Source: CAWCLK01 sp963796225 (lineage in GTDB: Bacteria > Actinomycetota > Nitriliruptoria > Nitriliruptorales > Nitriliruptoraceae). From it: a stretch of DNA of 64,000 nucleotides. Every line of letters begins with the position of its first letter. The stretch's first letter is position 1. The stretch spans positions 7,562-71,561 of the forward strand of contig CAWCLK010000023.1 in assembly GCA_963796225.1 (NCBI GenBank), in the 5' to 3' direction. Both the position numbers and the translations under genes were made by a program. The notes beneath the pieces are model-generated. The model had not been told where the DNA came from. It saw only the letters and a program-made list of their open reading frames with translations, and did not search any database. Shown piece by piece: positions 34,827 through 43,524 of this stretch.

Positions 34827-35761
34827 CTGGTGGAGTAGTGGAACAGGCGCATGGCGGCCTGGACCGTCTGCTCGCGTCGCAGGCGGTGGGCGATGACGAT
34901 CCAGCCCACCGTCAGGGCGACGCCCGGGACCCAGAACCACGGCCCGGCCTGCGCCCCGGCGACGTACAGCAGCACCATGCTGAGCAGCAGGTAGCTGTAG
35001 AGCAGGATCTGTCGGGCGGCCTCGGCGTGCCCGTGGGTGACCGGCAGCATGGGCAGCCCGGCGGCCTCGTAGTCCTCGCGGTACTTGAACGCCAGGGCCC
35101 AGAAGTGCGGCGGCTGCCACCAGAGCATGATGGCGAACAGCAGCCACGGGCGCGGGTCCGTGAGCGTGGCCCCGGGCACGGCGGCCCAGCCGGTCAGCAC
35201 GGGCATGCAGCCCGCCACGCCGCCGATGACCACCGCCTGGGGTGACCGGCGCTTCAGGCCCAGCGTGTACACGAACACGTAGAGGAAGATCGCGGAGGTC
35301 GCCAGCGCCGCGGCGAGCAGGTTGACGAACACCCACAGCCACACGAACCCGGCCACGCCGAGCACCACACCCAGCCGCAGGGCGTGGCCCTCCGGCAGCT
35401 CGCCGGTGGCGGTGGGTCGCTTCGACGTCCGCCGCATGATGCGGTCGATGTCGCGGTCGAGCTCGTTGTTGATGGCGTTGGCCGACGCGGCCGACAGCGT
35501 CCCGCCGATCAGGGTCGCGAGGACCAGCAGCGTCGGTGGCCACGCCTCGGCGGCCACGACCATGGACGGCACGGTCGTGACCAGCAGCAGCTCGATGATG
35601 CGCGGCTTGGTCGCCAGCACGTAGGGCCGGATCCGACCCCAGACGCTGGCCGAGCCCGCCGACTCGTACCGCCCCGCGTCGTGCATCGGCCCGACCTCGG
35701 CAGCGCCCCGCCCCGCCCCCTCGGAGGCGGTGGAGGCCGTCGCGCGGGCCTCGGAGCTCAT
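34778..35761 (-). CDS. ctaB: Protoheme IX farnesyltransferase (heme O synthase)
   Basis: The 327-residue UbiA-family protein has about eight helices and both prenyl-diphosphate motifs: NAINNELDRDIDRIMRRTSK and KYREDYEAAGLPML. Conserved TKPRIIELLLVTTVPSM opens the domain at about residue 50. It farnesylates heme B to heme O for the caa3 oxidase 9 kb upstream. The first ~45 residues are a variable polar extension. ATG 35761 overlaps the stop of a small membrane protein gene. Confidence 0.95.
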   Translation of the reverse strand: MSSEARATASTASEGAGRGAAEVGPMHDAGRYESAGSASVWGRIRPYVLATKPRIIELLLVTTVPSMVVAAEAWPPTLLVLATLIGGTLSAASANAINNELDRDIDRIMRRTSKRPTATGELPEGHALRLGVVLGVAGFVWLWVFVNLLAAALATSAIFLYVFVYTLGLKRRSPQAVVIGGVAGCMPVLTGWAAVPGATLTDPRPWLLFAIMLWWQPPHFWALAFKYREDYEAAGLPMLPVTHGHAEAARQILLYSYLLLSMVLLYVAGAQAGPWFWVPGVALTVGWIVIAHRLRREQTVQAAMRLFHYSTSYLALVFVFAAVDALV

Positions 35762-36057
35762 GCGTCCGGCGACGTGGTGGCGGAGCGCGCCTCGCGCCGC
35801 ATCCGCCAGCCGATCGTGCCCAGCACGACCGCGCCGCCGAAGCCCCCGGCGAACAGCACCAGGTGCACCACCACGAACCCCACCGACCACTCCTGGCGGT
35901 CCCCGACCATGTTGATCGCCCGGGTCGTCCACACCCACACGTTGTAGGCCGCGAAGGCGAGCAGGACCCAGCTGCGCACGCGGTGGGTGCGGGCGGGGAC
36001 CGCGACCCGGCCACCGTCGGTGGCAGGGGTCACGGGGGAGGAGATGTCGGCGGCCAC
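35758..36057 (-). CDS. Small two-helix membrane protein coupled to ctaB
   Basis: The 99-residue frame starts at GTG 36057. It has two hydrophobic segments (SWVLLAFAAYNVWVW and SVGFVVVHLVLFAGGFGGAVVLG) separated by TTRAINMVGDRQEW and ends in a basic/polar tail. No family is named, but the SCO-like small membrane proteins next to ctaB in actinobacteria look alike. An ATGA overlap couples it to ctaB, so a role around heme or oxidase assembly is plausible but unproven. Confidence 0.65.
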   Translation of the reverse strand: MAADISSPVTPATDGGRVAVPARTHRVRSWVLLAFAAYNVWVWTTRAINMVGDRQEWSVGFVVVHLVLFAGGFGGAVVLGTIGWRMRREARSATTSPDA

Positions 36058-36155
36058 GCGAGACCTCGCTGGCGACGAAGGCGGAGGGCCAAGGGTACGG
36101 GGCGTGTCCACCGGGGCGCGAGGCGGGCCCGGGCTACCGTGCGCACGCGCCGCAG

Positions 36156-36563
36156 GTGTCACAGGCGTTCGAGGAGGTGCTGGCCGTGGCCGCCCCGCTG
36201 CCCGACCGGCTCGACCGGGCCTGGCGCGCCCTGGCCAAGGCCGACGAGCTCGTGCAGGGCTTCGGCGAGCGGGGCTGGATCGCGTCCGCCACCCTCACCG
36301 TCGTCGGCCAGCGGACCCACGAGCTCGCCCGTCGCGTCGGACGCCAGCAGGAACGGGGCGAGCAGGCCACCGGTGAGTCCTCGGCGGACCTGGCCCGCGC
36401 GGTCGACGAGCTCACCGCGCTGCTCGTCGCCCTGTCCGACGAGGCCGTCGCCCGCCAGCCGTCCCTGGCGCCCGAGGTCCCCGTCGAGGTGTCCCTGGCG
36501 GACGCCCAGCGCCGGCTCGGCGTGACCCACGAGCTGTACGGTTCCCTCGACGACCCGGGGTGA
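36156..36563 (+). CDS. Soluble helical protein, paralogue of its neighbour
   Basis: The 135-residue protein is probably a helical bundle without signal or anchor. It shares with the next gene's C-terminal half the pattern DELVQGFGERGWIASATLTVVG, LLVALSDEAV, then PV...LADAQRRL...Y. No known family is recognised. GTG 36156 is the likely start. The 3' end overlaps the next gene by GTGA, so the pair is translated together. Confidence 0.7.
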   Translation: MSQAFEEVLAVAAPLPDRLDRAWRALAKADELVQGFGERGWIASATLTVVGQRTHELARRVGRQQERGEQATGESSADLARAVDELTALLVALSDEAVARQPSLAPEVPVEVSLADAQRRLGVTHELYGSLDDPG

Positions 36564-37255
36564 GGGACGGGATGGGCAGGGGAGGACCGTCGCGGTGGCG
36601 TCACTGGCGCATGGCCGGGGCGCTGCTGTGGGCCGGCGTCTGGACGGCTGGCGGGGTCGCCTCGGCGATCGACCCCACGGACGCGACGGGTCCCGTGCCG
36701 GCCATCCTCTTCGGCCTGGCCTTCGGTGTCCTGCCCGTCCTGCCCCTGGTGACCCGGTGGATCCGGGAGGAACGCGAGGTCCGGGCCGCACGGCGGGCCG
36801 ACCAGGGCCAGCGGCGGGCCCTCGCCGACCACCGACGGGCGCAGGCGCGCCTCGATCGCCTGCCTGAACGCCAGCGCGAGGACTGGCAGCGGCTCGACCG
36901 GGCCCACGAGCTCGTCGGTCGCTTCGCCGAGGACGGCTGGATCGCCTCCGCCTCGCTGTCCGAGGTCGGGGCCCTCGTGGAGCAGCTCGAGGCCCTGGCG
37001 GCCGCCGACCTCGAGACCGACCAGCTCGGCGGCAGGCCGTCGAGCCGCCTCGACGTGCAGGTTCGCGAGGTCGCCGACCTGCTGGTGGCGCTGGCCGACG
37101 AGGCTGTCGAGCACCAGGCGGCCCTGGCGTCCGACGATCCCGTGCCCGCGACGCTGGCGGAGGCGCGGGACCGCCTCGCGGCGTCGCGTGTGGCCTACGA
37201 CGAGCTCTCGACGCAGCATGACCGGCGACGCTCCGCCTCCGGCGAGGCGACCTGA
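36560..37255 (+). CDS. Membrane-anchored paralogue of the preceding helical protein
   Basis: The 231-residue protein has two N-terminal hydrophobic segments (AGALLWAGVWTAGGVA, AILFGLAFGVLPVLPLV), a basic coiled-coil-like region (REVRAARRADQGQRRALADH) and a C-terminal domain from about residue 115. That domain aligns with the preceding gene (HELVGRFAEDGWIASASLSE, LLVALADEAVEHQ). Function is unknown. It ends 31 bp before ctaA. Confidence 0.7.
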   Translation: MRDGMGRGGPSRWRHWRMAGALLWAGVWTAGGVASAIDPTDATGPVPAILFGLAFGVLPVLPLVTRWIREEREVRAARRADQGQRRALADHRRAQARLDRLPERQREDWQRLDRAHELVGRFAEDGWIASASLSEVGALVEQLEALAAADLETDQLGGRPSSRLDVQVREVADLLVALADEAVEHQAALASDDPVPATLAEARDRLAASRVAYDELSTQHDRRRSASGEAT

Positions 37256-37286
37256 GCCGGCACGCGGCCGAGTACCCTGCCCCGCG

Positions 37287-38222
37287 ATGGCCACCTCCCC
37301 CGCTGCGTTCCCGCGGCTGCGCCCCGCCGCGCTGTCCGCGCTGGTCGCCAACGTCGGCATCGTGCTGACCGGCGGCGTGGTGCGGATCACCGGCTCGGGC
37401 CTCGGGTGCGAGCACTGGCCCACCTGCGACGGGTCCTCGGTCGTCCCGCGGGGCGGGGCGGAGGCCGGCTGGCACCAGTTCGTCGAGTTCGGCAACCGGA
37501 CCCTGACCTTCGTCGTGCTGGCCACGGCGATCTGGGCGGTCTGGGCCGCCCGGCAGGACGCCCCGCACCGCCGGGACCTGCGTGGCCTGGCGTGGGGCCT
37601 GGTCGGCGGGATCCTCGGGCAGGCGGTGCTCGGCGGCATCACCGTGCTGACCGACCTCAACCCGCTGGTGGTCGCCGGGCACTTCCTGCTCTCGATGGCC
37701 CTGATCACCGTGGCGGTCGTGCTGGCGGACCGCGCCGGCGAGCCCGACCCGGCCGAGCCGGTCCCGGCCCTGCAGTGGCTCGCGCGCCTGGTGGTGCCGC
37801 TGGCCGCCGCGGTGCTGGTCCTCGGCACGCTGGTGACCGCCACCGGCCCGCACGCCGGCGACCCGGGCACGCCCCGCCTCGGGCTCGACATCCGCACCAT
37901 GGCGGTCGCGCACGCCGACGCCGTCTGGGCGCTGGTGGCCCTGACGATCGCGATGCTGGTCGTGGCGCGCGCCCTGGGCGCCCGCCGGACCGCCCGCGCC
38001 GCGACGGTGCTCCTCGGGGTCGAGCTCGCCCAGGGCGGCATCGGCTACCTGCAGTACGCGCTGGGCATCCCCGCCACGCTGGTGTCGTTGCACCTGCTCG
38101 GCGCCTGCCTGGTCTGGGTGGCCGCCCTGCGGGTCGGGCTGGCCACGGTGCCCGAGCCGATGGTGGGACCGGTCGGCGAGTCCGACGCGGCCCCGGCGCC
38201 GGCCACCGCCGATCTCCGCTGA
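37287..38222 (+). CDS. ctaA: Heme A synthase (CtaA/COX15 family)
   Basis: The 311-residue protein has eight membrane helices in two four-helix bundles. It carries the family opening VVRITGSGLGCEHWPTCDG, EFGNRTLTF (usually ExxHR; here Glu and Arg but Asn before Arg), GHFLLSMALITVAV, and the second-bundle histidines in AHADAVWALVAL and SLHLLGACLVW. It oxidises heme O to heme A. It completes, with ctaB, the cofactor pathway for the caa3 oxidase. Confidence 0.93.
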   Translation: MATSPAAFPRLRPAALSALVANVGIVLTGGVVRITGSGLGCEHWPTCDGSSVVPRGGAEAGWHQFVEFGNRTLTFVVLATAIWAVWAARQDAPHRRDLRGLAWGLVGGILGQAVLGGITVLTDLNPLVVAGHFLLSMALITVAVVLADRAGEPDPAEPVPALQWLARLVVPLAAAVLVLGTLVTATGPHAGDPGTPRLGLDIRTMAVAHADAVWALVALTIAMLVVARALGARRTARAATVLLGVELAQGGIGYLQYALGIPATLVSLHLLGACLVWVAALRVGLATVPEPMVGPVGESDAAPAPATADLR

Positions 38223-38233
38223 CGGGGCGCGCG

Positions 38234-39082
38234 ATGGTGTCGCAGGACGAGCTCGCCGCCATGACCTGGACCGCCCCGGCCCCGGACGGGCCGCTGCGGC
38301 TGGTGGTGCTCGGCGACTCGACGTCGTTCATCGACGGCACCGGGCCACAGCTGCCCACCGCCCCGCACCTGTACCCCAACGTGGCCGCCCGCCGACTGCG
38401 GGAGGTGTTGCACCGCGACGTCGAGGTGACCGTCGTCGCCCGCGCCGGCACGACCATCCGTGACGTGCACCGCACCGTCACCAAGGACCGCCACGTCATG
38501 TTCGACGTGCTGCTCGGCGCCGACGCCGTGGTCGTCGGCTTCGGCGGGTTCGACCACGCCCCGGGCGGGGTCCCCCCGATGCTCGACGCGATGGTGCCCT
38601 ACCTGCGCCCCGCCCCGGTCCGCCGCCGCGTCCGCCGGGCACTGTCGGCGGCCTACCCGTGGGTGGTCCGCGCCAGCGGCTACCGGATGACCCGCACCCA
38701 CGCGGCCACCTTCGACCACCTCTACGACGACCTGTTCACCCACGTCCGCGGGCTGACGCGCGGGGCGCCGGGTGTCGCGCTGGGCCCGACGAGCCACCAC
38801 CAGGCGGCGTGGTACGGCAACCGCCATCCCCGCCACCCGCAGCGCGAGGCCCAGCAGCTGGCCATCGCCGCCCACCACGGCTACGCGACCCGCCCCGTCT
38901 GGGACCTCGTGTCGCCCTTCGCCGCGGACTTCAACGTCGACGGGATCCACTGGCCGGCGCCGGCCCACGCCGCCGTCGGGGCTGCCGTGGCCGACCTCCT
39001 GCTGCCCCAGCTGGCGGGCGACGCCCCGCTGCCCGGCATCCCCGGGGTCGAGGAGACCCGCTGGGCTGCGGTAGAGTCCTGA
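38234..39082 (+). CDS. SGNH/GDSL-family hydrolase
   Basis: The 282-residue protein has block I VVLGDSTSFIDG (nucleophile Ser), a block near VVVGFGGFDHAPGG and the catalytic pair in VDGIHWPAPAH. It has no clear signal peptide. The family cleaves esters; substrate is unknown. ATG 38234 lies 11 bp after ctaA. Its TGA lies inside a 15-bp palindrome that precedes the thiolase gene. Confidence 0.87.
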   Translation: MVSQDELAAMTWTAPAPDGPLRLVVLGDSTSFIDGTGPQLPTAPHLYPNVAARRLREVLHRDVEVTVVARAGTTIRDVHRTVTKDRHVMFDVLLGADAVVVGFGGFDHAPGGVPPMLDAMVPYLRPAPVRRRVRRALSAAYPWVVRASGYRMTRTHAATFDHLYDDLFTHVRGLTRGAPGVALGPTSHHQAAWYGNRHPRHPQREAQQLAIAAHHGYATRPVWDLVSPFAADFNVDGIHWPAPAHAAVGAAVADLLLPQLAGDAPLPGIPGVEETRWAAVES

Positions 39083-39093
39083 CGGTCCGTCAG
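39079..39093. promoter_or_regulatory. Perfect palindrome before the thiolase gene
   Basis: CTGACGG-T-CCGTCAG has 7-bp arms around one base, 25 bp before the thiolase GTG. Its size and symmetry fit a TetR-type operator. It contains the upstream gene's stop, so a weak hairpin in RNA is the alternative. Confidence 0.45.
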
Positions 39094-39117
39094 GTCTCGT
39101 CCCCGGGAGCCAGTTCC

Positions 39118-40452
39118 GTGAAGCGCAGGGTGTTCATCGTCGGCGTCGGCATGACGAAGTTCGAGAAGCCGGGGCGGCGCACCGTCACCGCCGAGGACGG
39201 CAGCGAGCGCGCCTGGGACTACCCGGACATGGCGCTCGAGTCGGGCACGAAGGCCCTCGAGGACGCCGGCATCCCGTACGAGACCGTCGAGCAGGCCTGC
39301 GTCGGCTACGTCTACGGCGACTCCACCGCCGGCCAGCGCGCCGTCTACGGCCTCGGCCTGACCGGCATCCCGGTCTACAACGTCAACAACAACTGCTCGA
39401 CCGGGTCCACCGCTCTGATGATGGCCCGGCAGTTCGTCGAGGGTGGCCTCAACGAGTGCGTGCTCGCGCTCGGCTTCGAGAAGATGAAGCCCGGCTCGCT
39501 CGGGGGCATGGGCTTCGACGACCGCGCGATGCCGCTGGACAAGCACTACATGAAGATGGCCGAGCTGCGCGGCTACGAGCAGTCGCCCCCGGCACCCCAG
39601 ATCTTCGGCAACGCCGGCCGCGAGCACATGGAGCGCTACGGGACCTCCGCCGAGGTGTTCGCCCGCATCGGCGAGAAGAACCACCGCCACTCGGTGAACA
39701 ACCCCTACGCGCAGTTCCAGGACGCCTACACCCTCGAGCAGGTGCTCGAGGCCACGATGATCCACGACCCGCTGACCAAGCTGCAGTGCTCGCCGACCTC
39801 CGACGGCTCGGCCGCTGCGATCGTGTGCTCCGAGGACTTCGTGCGCGAGCACGACCTCGCCGACCAGGCGATCGAGATCGCCGCCCAGGCCATGGTCACC
39901 GACACCCCGGCCACGTTCAGCGGCTCGATGATCGACCTCGTCGGGGCGGACATGACCCGCCAGGCCACCCGCCAGATCTTCTCCAACGGCCACGGGCTGA
40001 CCATCGACGACGTCGACGTGATCGAGCTGCACGACTGCTTCTCCGCCAACGAGCTCATCACCTACGAGGCCATGGGCCTGGCCGAGGAGGGCAAGGGCCC
40101 GCAGCTGGTCCTCGACGACCAGACCACCTACGGCGGCCGGGTCGTGGTGAACCCGTCGGGCGGGCTGATCTCCAAGGGCCACCCGCTGGGCGCCACCGGC
40201 ATCGCCCAGGCCGCCGAGATCACCTGGCAGCTGCGCGGCACCGCCGACGCCCGCCAGGTCGACGGGGCCGAGGTGGGCCTGACCCACAACATCGGCCTCG
40301 GCGGCGCCGTGGTCATGGGCCTGTACCGCCCCGCCGCGCTCTGTAGCCCGCCCCGCCCGCGCGCCCCGGCCCCCGCCAAGCGGTGCGGATGTGCTCCCAG
40401 ATCTCGGATCATCGGACCGCGTCGGGCGGTGCGCGCACGACGGTGCGGATGA
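39118..40452 (+). CDS. Thiolase / lipid-transfer protein (SCPx-thiolase type)
   Basis: The 444-residue protein has the SCPx-type thiolase pattern: VFIVGVGMTKFEKPG at the start, active Cys in NVNNNCSTGSTAL, ELHDCFSANELI, SKGHPLGATG with the catalytic His and THNIGLGGAVVMGLYR near the end. It should cleave or modify 3-oxoacyl-CoA or sterol side-chain CoA thioesters. The last ~40 residues after MGLYR are Arg/Pro-rich and not family-like, possibly a read-through tail or a lost stop. GTG 39118 follows GGGAG. Confidence 0.9.
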   Translation: MKRRVFIVGVGMTKFEKPGRRTVTAEDGSERAWDYPDMALESGTKALEDAGIPYETVEQACVGYVYGDSTAGQRAVYGLGLTGIPVYNVNNNCSTGSTALMMARQFVEGGLNECVLALGFEKMKPGSLGGMGFDDRAMPLDKHYMKMAELRGYEQSPPAPQIFGNAGREHMERYGTSAEVFARIGEKNHRHSVNNPYAQFQDAYTLEQVLEATMIHDPLTKLQCSPTSDGSAAAIVCSEDFVREHDLADQAIEIAAQAMVTDTPATFSGSMIDLVGADMTRQATRQIFSNGHGLTIDDVDVIELHDCFSANELITYEAMGLAEEGKGPQLVLDDQTTYGGRVVVNPSGGLISKGHPLGATGIAQAAEITWQLRGTADARQVDGAEVGLTHNIGLGGAVVMGLYRPAALCSPPRPRAPAPAKRCGCAPRSRIIGPRRAVRARRCG

Positions 40453-40474
40453 GTCCGGTATCGGGCCTCATCCG
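40446..40474. terminator. Hairpin holding the stop codons of two convergent genes
   Basis: CGGATGAG (40446-40453) and CTCATCCG (40467-40474) form an 8-bp stem, with a further CCG-GTAT-CGG inside. The thiolase TGA lies in the left arm and the DUF1684 gene's TGA in the right arm, so the same palindrome ends both transcripts. Confidence 0.7.
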
Positions 40475-41103
40475 AGGCGTTCGCCGGCCTCGACCGCGAA
40501 CGGGAGGCGGTTGCCGGGCGGGGCGAGCGGGCACGACCAGCGCGGGTCGTGCACGCAGCTCGGGTGGTAGGCGAGGTTGAAGTCCAGCACCAGCGTGGTG
40601 GCGGTGCCGCCGAGGTCGGCGGACTTCGCCCCGTCGAGCAGGTAGCGGCCGCCGCCGTAGGTCGTGTCGCCGCTGGTGGCGTCGCGGAAGGGCAGGAACA
40701 GCCCGCCGCCGTACTGCTCGAGCCAGTAGAGCGTGAGCGTGCCGGTGGCGTCGCCCCGCTCGACGGTGACCTCGCCGACGGGGCGGGCCCAGGTGACGCC
40801 CTCGCCGGAGTGGTCGAGGCCGACGGGCTCGTCGGTCGTGGCGGGGCGCACCTCGACCTCCAGACGCCAGGACGGGTCGTGGTCGAACACGGCGATCGGG
40901 CCCGCGGGAGGCCCGGTCGGCGGCCGGCCACGGCGAGGACGGGTGCGTGGCGAACAGCTCGTCCCGCCCAGCGCACCAGTGCTCCCAGCCCGCGCAGCGG
41001 GTCCAGGGCCCGCACCTCGCGCGTACAGGGCGGCGACGCGCCGGCGGTAGTCGGCCAGCTCGAGGACGTCCCGGACCGGGTCCGGCAGGGGTGCGGCGGT
41101 CAT
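40468..41103 (-). CDS. DUF1684 domain protein; internal region probably misread through indels
   Basis: The 211-residue frame is clearly DUF1684 in its C-terminal part: LFLPFRDATSGDTTYGGGRY, LVLDFNLAYHPSCVHDPRWS and CPLAPPGNRLPFAV. Its start (LELADYRRRVAALYA) also fits. Between about 41023 and 40920 the frame is not family-like. The other two frames carry, in order, EVRALDPLRG and WEHWCAGRDELFATHP, the expected DUF1684 N-terminal motifs. Three single-base insertions with no net frame change explain this. Function of the family is unknown. Confidence 0.8.
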   Translation of the reverse strand: MTAAPLPDPVRDVLELADYRRRVAALYARGAGPGPAARAGSTGALGGTSCSPRTRPRRGRPPTGPPAGPIAVFDHDPSWRLEVEVRPATTDEPVGLDHSGEGVTWARPVGEVTVERGDATGTLTLYWLEQYGGGLFLPFRDATSGDTTYGGGRYLLDGAKSADLGGTATTLVLDFNLAYHPSCVHDPRWSCPLAPPGNRLPFAVEAGERLG

Positions 41104-41268
41104 CGGGGCGCTCCGTGCCGGGGAGCGCGCACCCTACGGGCATGGTCCACGGGCACGGCGGGAGGAACCCGGGGCGCCGGCATCGAAGGTGGAACGAGAT
41201 GCGTCCGAGTGTCTCACCACGTACCGTTCGCCCACCGTCGTGGTCCATGAGCAGGGGAGAACCCACCG

Positions 41269-43116
41269 ATGTCGTCCGGTCAGCCCGCCGCGCAGCAGCG
41301 CATCCTCGACCGGCTCGGGGACCGCACGTTCTGCCACATGTTCATGCAGACGTGCCAGGACAACCCCACCCGCACCGCCCTGGTGGACCGCGACGGCGGC
41401 ACCGTGCGCAAGCGGACGTGGGCCGACTACCAGCGCCTGGCCAGCCAGGTCGCGATGGGCCTGCGGTCCCTCGGCATCGACCACGGCGACCGCGTCGCGA
41501 TCATGGCCAACAACCGCCCCGAGCACGTCGTCGCCGACGTCGGCGCGATGCTGGCCGGCGCGACCCCGATCTCGATCTACAACACCTTCACCGGTGACCA
41601 GACCGCCTACATCGCCAACGACGCCGAGGTGAAGGTCGCCATCGTCGAGGAGGAGTTCCTCGACAAGTGGCGCGAGCTGCGCGAGCGCGACGTCATCGGC
41701 AGCCTCGAGAAGGTCGTGCTGATCGGCGCCGAGCCGCAGGACGACGTCGAGATGACCTTCGACGACCTGCTGGCGGCGGGGCGTGACGCGCTGGCCAGCG
41801 GCGAGGGCGAGTTCGAGAACAGCTGGCGGGCGGTGACCCCCGACGACGTCTGCACGGTCATCTACACGTCCGGCACGACCGGCCACCCCAAGGGCGTGCA
41901 GATCACCCACCGCAACCTGATGTACCAGATGGGTGCGCTGGACGACGCGATCGACCTGCCCGCCGACATGCGCGGCGTCAGCTACCTGCCGCTGGCCCAC
42001 ATCGCCGAGCGGATGGTGTCCCACTACGCCGGCATCAAGCAGGCCGCCACCGTCGAGTTCGTGCCCGACGTCAAGCAGATCCTCGACTCCCTGACCGGCA
42101 CCCGGCCCAACATCATGATGGCCGTGCCCCGCGTGTGGGAGAAGATGCACGCCCAGATGATGGCCCGGCTCGAGGACGAGCCCGAGCGCCGCCGCAAGCT
42201 GGTGCTCGCCGCCATCGACAACGGCAAGGAGGTCCGGCGCCGCCAGTACGCCGGCCAGTCCGTGCCGGTGACCATGCGCCTCAAGCACGAGCTGTTCGAG
42301 CGGGTGATCTTCTCGAAGCTGCGCGAGCGCCTCGGGCTGGACCAGTGCGACTTCCGCCTGTCCGGCGCGGCCCCGATCTCGTTCGAGCTGCTGCTGTTCT
42401 TCTCGGCGATCGGCCTCGAGATCCTCGAGGTCTACGGCATGACCGAGTCCACGGCGGTGATCTCGTCCAACCGCCCCGGCCGGGTCAAGCTCGGCACGGT
42501 CGGCATGGCCACCGAGGGCACCGAGATGACCATCGCCGAGGACGGCGAGATCCTGTCGCGCGGCCCCCACGTCACGCCCGGCTACCTCAACCGCCCCGAG
42601 GCCACCGCCGAGGCCATCGACGAGGACGGCTGGCTGCACACCGGCGACCTCGGCCAGATCGACGAGGACGGCTTCCTGAAGATCATCGGCCGCAAGAAGG
42701 AGCTGATCATCACCGCCGGCGGCAAGAACCTCTCCCCGAACAACATCGAGGAGACGATCAAGGGCAAGTCCGACATCATCGGGCAGGTCTGCGCCGTCGG
42801 TGACGAACGGCCCTTCATCGGGGCGCTGATCGTGCTCGACGCCGAGGTGCTGCCGGGCTGGTGCGAGAGCCACGGCATCACGTTCGAATCGGTCGCCCAG
42901 GCCGCCGAGCACGAGCAGGTCAGGGCCGAGGTCGCCCGTGCGGTCGAGGCCGGCAACGCCGACCTCGCCCGGGTCGAGCAGGTCAAGCAGTGGACGATCC
43001 TGCCCACCGAGTGGACGCCCGAGACCGAGGAGATGACGCCGACGATGAAGCTCAAGCGCAACGTCATCCACTCGAAGTACAGCGACATGATCGACGGGCT
43101 GTACACGCGCCGGTGA
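41269..43116 (+). CDS. fadD: Long-chain fatty acid-CoA ligase (AMP-binding)
   Basis: The 615-residue protein has the adenylate-forming motifs VIYTSGTTGHPKGV (A3), EVYGMTESTAVIS (A5), WLHTGDLGQIDEDGFLKIIG (A7/A8) and the C-terminal ITAGGKNLSPNNIE with the lysine region. Length and the long insert at 330-400 (RRRKLVLAAIDNGKEVRRR) fit long-chain acyl-CoA synthetases of the FadD15/FACL group. It activates fatty acids with ATP and CoA. Its stop overlaps the start of crcB1 (GTGA). Confidence 0.94.
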   Translation: MSSGQPAAQQRILDRLGDRTFCHMFMQTCQDNPTRTALVDRDGGTVRKRTWADYQRLASQVAMGLRSLGIDHGDRVAIMANNRPEHVVADVGAMLAGATPISIYNTFTGDQTAYIANDAEVKVAIVEEEFLDKWRELRERDVIGSLEKVVLIGAEPQDDVEMTFDDLLAAGRDALASGEGEFENSWRAVTPDDVCTVIYTSGTTGHPKGVQITHRNLMYQMGALDDAIDLPADMRGVSYLPLAHIAERMVSHYAGIKQAATVEFVPDVKQILDSLTGTRPNIMMAVPRVWEKMHAQMMARLEDEPERRRKLVLAAIDNGKEVRRRQYAGQSVPVTMRLKHELFERVIFSKLRERLGLDQCDFRLSGAAPISFELLLFFSAIGLEILEVYGMTESTAVISSNRPGRVKLGTVGMATEGTEMTIAEDGEILSRGPHVTPGYLNRPEATAEAIDEDGWLHTGDLGQIDEDGFLKIIGRKKELIITAGGKNLSPNNIEETIKGKSDIIGQVCAVGDERPFIGALIVLDAEVLPGWCESHGITFESVAQAAEHEQVRAEVARAVEAGNADLARVEQVKQWTILPTEWTPETEEMTPTMKLKRNVIHSKYSDMIDGLYTRR

Positions 43117-43524
43117 GCCCGGACCGCGTCCGGCGGCGCCTGCCGCTGGCCTGGCGGCGCCGACTCGCCGTCTTCGCCGGCGGCGTGCTCGGCGGCGGGG
43201 CGCGCATCGCCGTGTCCGCGGTGGGCAACGGCGGCGACGGCATCCCGTGGGGCACCGCCGTGGCCAACGTCAGCGGGGCGCTGCTGCTCGGCTACCTCCT
43301 GACGCGGTTCCTGCAGGCCGGGTCGCGCACCACGCTGACCATCCCGTTGCTGTGCACCGGCGTGCTCGGCAGCTACACGACCTTCTCGACCTTCTCGCTG
43401 GAGGCGTGGGAGCTGCTCGACGCGGGGCGGGCCGGGCTGGCCGCCGGGTACGCGCTCGGCAGCGTCGTCGCTGGGGCTGGTCGCCGCGGCGGTGGGCATC
43501 CGGGTCGCGGAGCGGCACCGATGA
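43113..43524 (+). CDS. crcB: Fluoride channel CrcB/Fluc, first subunit; one frameshift
   Basis: GTG 43113 overlaps the fadD stop. The protein has GGGARIAVSA, WGTAVANVSGALLLGYL, CTGVLGSYTTFSTFSLE and a C-terminal helix, the Fluc pattern with the conserved Asn and the FSTFS phenylalanine track. At a GGGG near 43473-43476 one extra base diverts the frame. Removing it yields GLVAAAVGIRVAERHR and a TGA that overlaps crcB2 by ATGA, giving about 136 residues. It forms a dual-topology fluoride exporter with its neighbour. Confidence 0.87.
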
